In this document: positions 1 through 5,553 of the stretch, in pieces
How positions within the stretch are numbered: position 1 is the stretch's first letter
Layout: each line of letters begins with the position of its first letter
DNA from: Bacillota bacterium
GTDB taxonomy: Bacteria; Bacillota; Clostridia; Acetivibrionales; DSM-1351
Direction: 5' to 3'
Assembly (NCBI GenBank): GCA_023436515.1
Contig: JAEZIV010000394.1
Location: 1 to 6,608 of the forward strand
Length of the DNA stretch: 6,608 nt
The notes under the pieces: model-generated
Told to the model about the DNA's origin: nothing
The model's database searches: none
Seen by the model: the letters and a program-made list of their open reading frames with translations, nothing else
Translations under genes and position numbers: made by a program

Positions 1-1186
1 TTTCAGGAGTAATCCAAATTTCCTTGATTAATCCATCTGGTTGTACTTCACCGATTCTAACAGGCTTCCAGATGTGCTGATTCTCTCCTTCAATTTTTAC
101 TGTTCCTTCAGGTGCTTTAAATTCAAGTCCCTTAGCCGCCTCCCTAACCTTGGCAACATCGGTTGAACCTGCCTTTTTAACAGCCTCTGCCCATAGATAT
201 ACATTAATATAAGCTGCTTCAATTGGATCATCGGTTACTCTGTCAGAACCGTACTTTGCCTTAAACTTTTCTACAAAAACCTTGTTCTCAGGAGTATCTG
301 TGGTCTGATAATAATTCCAGGATACCAGGTGACCTGCCATGTTATCTGCTCCAATACCTCTTATTTCTTCTTCAGCCACACTAACTGAACAGGTTGTAAG
401 GTCCTTAGGAGTTATACCGGATGCCTTCAATTCCTTGAAGAAAGCAACATTGCTGTCACCATTGAGGGTGTTGAACACAACATCAGGCTTTGCTGATTTT
501 ATTTTATTAACGATTGTACTATAATCGGTATGACCAAGGGGAGTATACTCTTCTGCTATGAGCTCACCGCCCTGTGCTGCCAGCTGGGCTTTGATTATCT
601 TATTGGCAGTTCTCGGGAAAACATAGTCTGATCCAAGCAGGAAGAATTTTTTACCCTTGTTTTGCAGAAGCCACTCTACGGCAGGTACTATTTGCTGATT
701 CGGAGCCGCACCTGAATAGAAAATATTTGGCGAGGATTCCATTCCTTCATATTGAACCGGATACCAGAGGAGTCCGTTGTTCTCTTCAAAAACCGGCAAT
801 ACAGCCTTTCTGCTTGCTGAAGTCCAGCAACCGAATACAGTAGCTACTTTGTCATTTTGCAGAAGCTTTTTTGCTTTCTCTGCAAACTTTGGCCAGTCAG
901 AGGCACCATCCTCTATTACAGGCTCGATCTGCTTTCCCAATACCCCTCCTGCCGCATTGATTTCCTCAATAGCCATCATTTCAGCATCTTTAACTGAAAC
1001 CTCACTGATTGCCATTGTACCGCTCAGAGAATGAAGAATTCCTACTTTTATTGTGTCTCCTGAGGCTGCTTTGGCAGAATCTCCGGATGCCGAGGAAGCT
1101 CCTGAATTTGAGGCACCACAACCTCCCAGTAAAGCTGCTATTGCTATTGATATACTTAAGCCTAATGCTAACCATTTGTTTTTCAT
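1..1186 (-). CDS. urtA: Urea ABC transporter substrate-binding lipoprotein UrtA (3' end outside window)
   Basis: Extracytoplasmic lipoprotein that captures urea and hands it to the UrtBC permease and UrtDE ATPases; none of those genes is visible, but they would be expected past the left edge. The frame is open from ATG at 1186 to base 2 (395 codons), and the family usually runs only some 20-40 residues longer. A signal peptide has K2/K4, a hydrophobic stretch (residues 5-20) and a lipobox L-G-G-C with the acylated cysteine at C23, followed by an S/A/G-rich tether to about residue 43. The mature domain starts [17 protein letters not shown] (46-62). Residues 118-134 ([17 protein letters not shown]), then [34 protein letters not shown] and ENQHIWKP are all UrtA-type signatures. 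AAAGGTGG (1195-1202) lies 8 bases before the ATG. Related amide binders (FmdD/AmiC type) share the fold; the signature set favours urea, but the substrate is inferred from family. Confidence 0.93.
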   Translation of the reverse strand, partial: MKNKWLALGLSISIAIAALLGGCGASNSGASSASGDSAKAASGDTIKVGILHSLSGTMAISEVSVKDAEMMAIEEINAAGGVLGKQIEPVIEDGASDWPKFAEKAKKLLQNDKVATVFGCWTSASRKAVLPVFEENNGLLWYPVQYEGMESSPNIFYSGAAPNQQIVPAVEWLLQNKGKKFFLLGSDYVFPRTANKIIKAQLAAQGGELIAEEYTPLGHTDYSTIVNKIKSAKPDVVFNTLNGDSNVAFFKELKASGITPKDLTTCSVSVAEEEIRGIGADNMAGHLVSWNYYQTTDTPENKVFVEKFKAKYGSDRVTDDPIEAAYINVYLWAEAVKKAGSTDVAKVREAAKGLEFKAPEGTVKIEGENQHIWKPVRIGEVQPDGLIKEIWITPE

Positions 1187-1249
1187 AATTTTGACCACCT
1201 TTCAGGTTTGATTTCATTGTCATAGTTTTTTAAGTTTAATGATAATTAA

Positions 1250-1276
1250 ATACAATTTATGGCCATAACTGTACAA
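1250..1276. promoter_or_regulatory. Palindromic operator candidate upstream of urtA
   Basis: TTATGGCCATAA (1257-1268) is a perfect 12-base palindrome ending 71 bases before the urtA start. On the minus strand it is flanked by two copies of AAATTGTA spaced 22 bases start to start, about two helical turns. The arrangement suits binding by a dimeric regulator or by two AraC-type monomers, and the weak promoter-like hexamers TTGTAC and TATTTA lie on either side of the palindrome. The symmetry is directly visible; the regulator is unknown, and AT-rich DNA yields such repeats by chance fairly often. Confidence 0.35.
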
Positions 1277-1340
1277 TTTTCCAAACTTTAAGCAGCTGCC
1301 AGCCTACTATCGCTATTGATAATATTTGGTCCGATTAATC

Positions 1341-1404
1341 AAAAAACGCTATAAGTATGAAATCCTGCAGACAAATGGTCTGACACAATTTCTTTCTTAT
1401 AGCG
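1341..1404 (-). terminator. T-tailed hairpin (terminator or attenuator) between response regulator and urtA
   Basis: On the minus strand CGCTATAAG (1404-1396) pairs perfectly with CTTATAGCG (1355-1347) and is followed directly by TTTTTT (1346-1341). Inside lie two further helices: GAAAT/ATTTC (1392-1388 with 1363-1359), and CAGAC/GTCTG (1382-1378 with 1372-1368) around a five-base loop. Only the minus strand has the T run, so this works in the direction of kinase, regulator and urtA. The simplest reading is the terminator of the kinase-regulator operon, whose stop codon lies 113 bases before it. If a promoter lies between 1405 and 1517, or in the regulator gene, it would instead be a leader attenuator of urtA. 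The internal loops make it less regular than a typical terminator. Confidence 0.68.
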
Positions 1405-1517
1405 CCTTAGCTACTCAAAATATTTAGTTTTCTTATACATTAATAATACAGTTATAAAGTAAATAATAAAACACCATAAAAAAGTAATTTTACCCCTCAA
1501 ATATGCATTTTTAGTTT

Positions 1518-2600
1518 TTAAAAATTGCATTTTTTAAATTCCATCGGGGTTAATCCAGTATAGGCTTTAAATAAGGACGAGAAGTAATCCGGCTTCTTAT
1601 AGCCCAGTTTCTCACTGATTTCATAATTCTTGTAGTCACCTGATAAAATAAGGTATTTTGCATGTTCCATTTTCACCTTCGTCACATAGTCATTAAAATT
1701 ACATTCTACCTTTTGCTTGAAAACCTTACCCACATATGCCCTGCTGATATGTACCTGACCAGCTATAAATTCAAGACTTATCTCATTCTCTATATTATCA
1801 AGCACACATCGGCATATTTTCCTGATAATACTGTCGGGATGGTTTAGTTGATATTTTTCAATTTTATCTCTGATTTCAGTTAGTTGGGAGACAAAACCGG
1901 ATTCTATGGCCTCTATCGGTAAATTTTCCTCTATATAGTTTAAGCCAAGAGATCCCTCTATTTTCTTAAGCCAGGGAATTTTCTCATCAATTCTTTCACC
2001 AATATTGTAAAGCATTGTGTTAGCCAGTATTCTTACCTTTGCTGAATCGAAATCATATAGGTTGCATATTTTCTCGAAGGCTTCATATGTAGCTGCCTCA
2101 AGCTGTCTGTCACTATTAAGAATATATGCTGTAAGCTGTTTTTCATGATCAACGGGATAGTACACCCCGTTTTCCTCCTCACGGCTCTCCTCAGCTCCAT
2201 TTAGCCTGGCCTCCTGCTGCTGCCTAAGATCAATAAACGCCTTGGCTCTGGTCAGAATGTTCCTTAGTACCTCTTCTTCAAGGGGTTTTGTCATATATTC
2301 GAAAACACCGTAAGTAATTCCCTGCTTTGCATATTGAAAATCACTGTGTGTGCTTAAAAAAATAACACAGGTATCATTCCCTATACTTCTAAGCTTTTGG
2401 ATAAATTCAATACCATCCATACCAGGCATTTTTATATCTGTAATTATTAGGTGATAAACATTGTCATTAAGCTTTTGCAGGGCCTCTTTCCCGTCACAGG
2501 CCTCACCCTCTATGGAAAAGCCATATTCAGCCCAAGGTCTAAAGCGTTTTAACATATATAATGTTGCAATATCGTCATCAACGATAAGTACCTTGTACAT
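1518..2600 (-). CDS. YesN/AraC-family response regulator
   Basis: DNA-binding regulator of a two-component system, 360 residues. The N-terminal receiver (about 1-122) has the acidic cluster D8-D9-D10, the phospho-acceptor D55 in ITDIKMPGMDG, S83 at the switch position, aromatic Y102 and K105 followed by P106. A helical linker (about 125-255) shows no domain I recognise. The C-terminus (about 258-360) is an AraC-type double HTH: ISLEFIAGQVHISRAYVGKVF is the first helix-turn-helix, and YEISEKLGYKKPDYFSSLFK with the closing TGLTPMEFKK is the second. The ATG is fixed by GGGGGAGGTGG seven bases upstream. It follows the hybrid kinase by 33 bases on the same strand, so the two are an operon and the kinase HPt is the obvious phosphate donor to D55. 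Members of this family often control neighbouring transport genes, which makes urtA a plausible target; no binding site is established. Confidence 0.93.
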   Translation of the reverse strand: MYKVLIVDDDIATLYMLKRFRPWAEYGFSIEGEACDGKEALQKLNDNVYHLIITDIKMPGMDGIEFIQKLRSIGNDTCVIFLSTHSDFQYAKQGITYGVFEYMTKPLEEEVLRNILTRAKAFIDLRQQQEARLNGAEESREEENGVYYPVDHEKQLTAYILNSDRQLEAATYEAFEKICNLYDFDSAKVRILANTMLYNIGERIDEKIPWLKKIEGSLGLNYIEENLPIEAIESGFVSQLTEIRDKIEKYQLNHPDSIIRKICRCVLDNIENEISLEFIAGQVHISRAYVGKVFKQKVECNFNDYVTKVKMEHAKYLILSGDYKNYEISEKLGYKKPDYFSSLFKAYTGLTPMEFKKCNF

Positions 2601-2633
2601 ATATCCACCTCCCCCTGTTAGAATACACAGCAG

Positions 2634-5333
2634 CTAATTACCATTAACAGAAATGGTAGTCAGCAATTGCTCTGCCAGTTCAAAATCAAACTCCAGAATT
2701 GAATTTCTGATCAGTAAATAAGCCTCTTTTTCCAGCTTCTCCTCAATTAATCTGCTATTTTTCACAAAGTATTCCTTCGCCTCTGCATCTGCAACAGCTA
2801 AAAAATCTTTTAGGTTGTTCATTACAATAGAGAAATTGGTATCGGCTTCATCCAATTCCTCCTCCAATATTTTGTTTCCATCAATAAACACTATAGCCTC
2901 CTTGCAAAAGCAGTCCAGTCCATAAATAATGGTGCTTATCCTTTCCAATATCACAGGTTGCGGACTTTGTGCTTCGATTAGAACTTCAAGACTCCTGCAG
3001 GCTTCAAACAGTTCAATGGCTCCCATATTTCCGGTCATACCCTTCAGCTTATGCAATAATTCGTTGAGCTCCCATATGTTTTTTGACAAATATAACTCCT
3101 TTATTTTCTCTCCATCTCCCCTATGCCCTTCTACAAACTGCTTCAGTATTTTTGCATACCGTTGTCGGTCACCACCCAGCTTTTCCACTCCTCTTTCAAA
3201 GGCAGCACTCTCAGTACCGTTATTTCCTATTTCTAATTCGCAATCATAATCGGCATCAGATCCAGCCCATTGGTTGTACTCATCAGACATAAACCCTTTA
3301 AGCACCCGGGAAAGCTTTGCAGGATACAAAGGCTTTGTGAGAAATCCATTCATCCCGGAGGCTCTGGCCTTATCTGCTACACCCTCGACCGCATCAGCGG
3401 TGAGAGCAATAATTTTTGTCTCCTTTGCGGCTTCTAGCTCTCTTATTCTTCTGGTAGTTTCATAGCCGTCCATGTCGGGCATCCGAATATCCATGAGAAT
3501 TACATCAAACCTATTACAGCCTGCAAGTTCAATAGCAGCTTTTCCACATGCGGCAGTATAGGTGCTGAAGCCCATTGCCTCGAGAATTTCTTTAGTCATA
3601 GCCAGGTTTATTTCATTGTCCTCAACCAGCAATATTTTTCTGTTAATGAAAGCTTCATCAATTGTTTTTTTATCATATTCCTCTTTAAGACACACCTTAT
3701 CTGCAGCAACCGAAAACAACGCCTTGAACATAAAGGTGGAGCCCCTGCCGAGTTGACTTTCAGCAGTAATAGACCCCTGCATCAGCTCTGCTATCCGTCG
3801 GCAAATTGCAAGTCCCAGCCCCGTACCACCATATTTTCTGGTAATTGATGCATCTGCCTGAGTAAAGTGGTCAAATATTGTTTCCAACTGCTCCTTGGAG
3901 ATTCCGATTCCGGTATCCTCCACCCTTATATAAACATATATGGACTCCTGATTTTCAGCAATAAAATCAAGGAACATGTAAATAGCTCCCTGCTCTGTGA
4001 ACTTTATGGCATTGACCAACAGGTTGAGCAAAACCTGCTTAACCCTGATAACATCCCCCAATAGGATTCTGGGAATATTTTCATTGATGCCAAGCTCCAG
4101 CTTTAGCCCCTTTTTTGCCGCCTCCACTCCCAGCATTCCATATATGTCCCGTACAGTTTTTACAATATCAAATTCAACATTCTCAAGTACCATTTTACCG
4201 GCCTCAATCTTTGAGAAATCCAAAATACCATTAATCAAACCTAACAAATTGTCTGCTACCATACCGATTTTATCACAGTATTCTTTTTGTCTTTCCTCCA
4301 GACAGGTTTCATTTAACAGATACTGATAACCAATTATTGTATTAAGCGGTGTCCTTATCTCATGTGACATACTTGCGAGAAATTCACTCTTTGCATTGTT
4401 AGCATGCTCTGCCTCCTCCTTGGCAGCTCGCATTATATCTTCAGCCTCTCTTCTTTTTCTGAGCTCCTCGTGAAAGGAAATATATAGTTCATTAAAGGTG
4501 TTTGCAAGCTGCTGCAATTCCAGTGTTCCCTCGGGAGTCAGAATGAATTGATCATCCTCAAAGGAAAACCCTCTCAACCGCCTTGTATATCTATTTACCG
4601 GATATGTTACGTATTTGAACAGGGTTCCGATAAGAACAGCTATTGAGCATATTATGATCAAGGCTAAAACTATTTGCATAACGGCAGCCTTGGAGGTTGC
4701 GTTTCTCGCTGCTTGCAGCTCACTTTCTAAACGGTCATTCATAACCCTTTGGAATTTGGCAATGGGATTCATTATATCTCTTTTATCTGAGTCATACTGA
4801 GAATCAAACATTATTTCTCTTGCCTTATTGAGCTTTTCTGAGCTCCGAAGAGCCCTGTCCTGGCTGTCTAGACTGTAGGAGGCAACCTCTGGAACCATAT
4901 CCTTAACCTGAACCTGTAAAGCCTCCAGCACCAGCCTCATGGAACGCCTTTCAGTGTTTACAAGTGCATCTGAATGTTTTTTTGCCTGTGCCAGTAACTC
5001 CAGTTCCTCCTCCGAAGACTCCAGCTCCTTTAATTTGAGAATCACCTTATCACGAGTTTGCGTATTATTTATCTCCTCCCAGTACCTATGGAGGTGAATA
5101 ATATCTGTGGTTATTGCATATTTTCTAGCCTCATCAGTGAGATAATCAGAAGCGTCGGCAAGATCAATACCCAGTTGCTTGAACTCCGTTCTTCTTCGTT
5201 CGGCAGCTTGTTCTGTTTGAATGCTTGAGCGCATATAAACAATACTCCCAATAAGAAGCACAGCTATTAAAAAAAATATTCCAAGTATAAGACTGCTTAT
5301 AGTTGATTGTTTAAGTGATATTTGAGCTTTCAA
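2634..5333 (-). CDS. TorS-like membrane hybrid histidine kinase (sensor-HAMP-HisKA-HATPase-REC-HPt)
   Basis: Multistep phosphorelay sensor, 899 residues. Order: TM1 (about 14-34); a predicted extracellular, almost wholly helical sensor (about 35-215); TM2 (about 217-239); HAMP (about 240-293, with P245 and an LxxLxxxFN pattern); coiled coil (288-315); HisKA with H324 in SMSHEIRTPLN; HATPase with N437/N441, the DTGIGIS box (473-479), IFDHF and GGTGLGLAI (502-510); receiver with E571/D572, phospho-acceptor D615 in LMDIRMPDMDG, T645 and K667; HPt with H761 in LHKLKGMTGNMGA; and a charged helical tail (about 815-899). All catalytic residues are present, so H324-D615-H761 should work, passing phosphate to the adjacent regulator. 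Size and domain order match TorS of E. coli. The start is TTG, chosen because GGGGAGG lies seven bases upstream and the next in-frame Met (34) is past TM1; stop is TAG. The ligand is unknown; urea or UrtA is a guess from the neighbourhood. Confidence 0.94.
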   Translation of the reverse strand: MKAQISLKQSTISSLILGIFFLIAVLLIGSIVYMRSSIQTEQAAERRRTEFKQLGIDLADASDYLTDEARKYAITTDIIHLHRYWEEINNTQTRDKVILKLKELESSEEELELLAQAKKHSDALVNTERRSMRLVLEALQVQVKDMVPEVASYSLDSQDRALRSSEKLNKAREIMFDSQYDSDKRDIMNPIAKFQRVMNDRLESELQAARNATSKAAVMQIVLALIIICSIAVLIGTLFKYVTYPVNRYTRRLRGFSFEDDQFILTPEGTLELQQLANTFNELYISFHEELRKRREAEDIMRAAKEEAEHANNAKSEFLASMSHEIRTPLNTIIGYQYLLNETCLEERQKEYCDKIGMVADNLLGLINGILDFSKIEAGKMVLENVEFDIVKTVRDIYGMLGVEAAKKGLKLELGINENIPRILLGDVIRVKQVLLNLLVNAIKFTEQGAIYMFLDFIAENQESIYVYIRVEDTGIGISKEQLETIFDHFTQADASITRKYGGTGLGLAICRRIAELMQGSITAESQLGRGSTFMFKALFSVAADKVCLKEEYDKKTIDEAFINRKILLVEDNEINLAMTKEILEAMGFSTYTAACGKAAIELAGCNRFDVILMDIRMPDMDGYETTRRIRELEAAKETKIIALTADAVEGVADKARASGMNGFLTKPLYPAKLSRVLKGFMSDEYNQWAGSDADYDCELEIGNNGTESAAFERGVEKLGGDRQRYAKILKQFVEGHRGDGEKIKELYLSKNIWELNELLHKLKGMTGNMGAIELFEACRSLEVLIEAQSPQPVILERISTIIYGLDCFCKEAIVFIDGNKILEEELDEADTNFSIVMNNLKDFLAVADAEAKEYFVKNSRLIEEKLEKEAYLLIRNSILEFDFELAEQLLTTISVNGN

Positions 5334-5340
5334 GCAAACA

Positions 5341-5347
5341 CCTCCCC
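5341..5347 (-). promoter_or_regulatory. Ribosome binding site deciding the TTG start of the hybrid kinase
   Basis: The minus strand reads AAAGGGGAGG (5350-5341), then seven bases, then TTG. This near-perfect anti-16S match at ideal spacing is the main reason to accept the non-ATG start, and it leaves a complete N-terminal membrane helix. A strong site with a weaker TTG codon may hold the level of this membrane protein down. Confidence 0.8.
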
Positions 5348-5371
5348 TTTAAAAGGAATTAAAAGCAAAAG

Positions 5372-5409
5372 AAAAAAGCGCTCAAGTCATTTTATTAATG
5401 ACCTGGCGC
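5372..5409 (-). terminator. Intrinsic terminator inside the leader of the hybrid kinase gene
   Basis: On the minus strand GCGC (5409-5406) and CAGGTCATT (5405-5397) pair with AATGACTTG (5391-5383) and GCGC (5381-5378) around a five-base AATAA loop. There is one G-U pair and a single bulged A. The hairpin is followed by TTTTTT (5377-5372) and then CTTTTG. This is a well-formed Rho-independent terminator, 38 bases before the TTG codon and downstream of the only good promoter. The plus strand has no T run after the hairpin, so it cannot serve the divergent gene. It implies that most transcripts stop early unless read-through or antitermination occurs, and it would yield a leader RNA of about 50 bases. 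Confidence 0.78.
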
Positions 5410-5429
5410 CCTTGCCGTCTCTAATATAA

Positions 5430-5457
5430 ATTATATAATCCAAAATCAAAAAAGCAA
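5430..5457 (-). promoter_or_regulatory. Sigma-A-type promoter for the hybrid kinase-regulator operon
   Basis: On the minus strand TTGCTT (5457-5452) stands 16 bases before a perfect TATAAT (5435-5430). The -10 matches fully and the -35 matches in its TTG half. Transcription would start near 5423, about 90 bases before the TTG codon, with the terminator hairpin beginning roughly 14 bases into the transcript. The surrounding A/T richness makes the exact start uncertain. Confidence 0.58.
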
Positions 5458-5482
5458 ACCATTTTTTTTACTAGAATTTTTA

Positions 5483-5511
5483 TCGACTATTAGTTGCTAA
5501 TATTGTAAAAT
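5483..5511 (+). promoter_or_regulatory. Promoter candidate with operator-like inverted repeat for the receiver-kinase gene
   Basis: TCGACT (5483-5488) and TAAAAT (5506-5511) are 17 bases apart, matching consensus at 4 and 5 of 6 positions. They would give a leader of about 35 bases ahead of the ATG at 5554. The spacer contains a perfect 6-3-6 inverted repeat, TATTAG-TTG-CTAATA (5488-5502). A protein bound there would block the polymerase. A competing promoter choice, TTGCTA-16-TATGAG, lies about 10 bases further on. The repeat is directly visible; its function is inferred. Confidence 0.38.
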
Positions 5512-5553
5512 ATTTTATGAGCTATTAAATACATATTTTCGGAAGGATGAGCA

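Larger units (their letters stand above)
1187..1517. other. Intergenic region between response regulator and urtA
   Basis: This 331-base AT-rich stretch carries no convincing gene on either strand. Read in the direction of the flanking genes (minus), it holds in order: an AT-rich segment after the regulator stop (1405-1517); a 58-base hairpin followed by six T (1341-1404); a G/C-richer patch with the palindrome GCAGCTGC (1292-1299); a 12-base palindrome (1257-1268); and the urtA ribosome binding site. No urtA promoter with both hexamers close to consensus was found. Weak minus-strand options are TTGGAA-17-CATAAA and TTGTAC-18-TATTTA, which overlap the 12-base palindrome. Whether urtA has its own promoter or depends on read-through from the regulator is therefore open. 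Confidence 0.7.

Noticed and set aside
1002..1223. 73-codon minus-strand frame overlapping the urtA start
   Set aside because: It is out of frame with urtA, which has a clear signal peptide, lipobox and family motifs; the frame encodes nothing recognisable.
1411..1440. Nine-codon minus-strand open frame (MYKKTKYFE) just before the 1341-1404 hairpin, a possible leader peptide
   Set aside because: No Shine-Dalgarno sequence precedes the ATG, and the codons are not enriched for one amino acid that would suggest attenuation by a stalled ribosome. Such short frames are common by chance.
1187..1517. A known riboswitch class (ykkC/guanidine, purine, glutamine or c-di-GMP) in the urtA leader
   Set aside because: I compared the leader by eye with the conserved cores I remember and found no match. 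A covariance-model search would be needed to exclude divergent members.
1503..1530. Imperfect hairpin (ATGCA/TGCAT with A/T arms) spanning the regulator stop codon
   Set aside because: The T run follows on the plus strand only, where no gene ends. In the sense direction it lacks a T tail, and its arms are almost all A/T.
2929..4326. Several plus-strand frames of 60-110 codons antisense to the hybrid kinase
   Set aside because: They are shadows of the kinase coding frame, lack ribosome binding sites and encode no recognisable domains.
5334..5553. ANTAR-type (EutV/NasR) dual-hairpin antitermination signal in the kinase leader
   Set aside because: Only one hairpin is present and its loop has five bases, not the A-first, G-fourth hexaloop expected for ANTAR targets.
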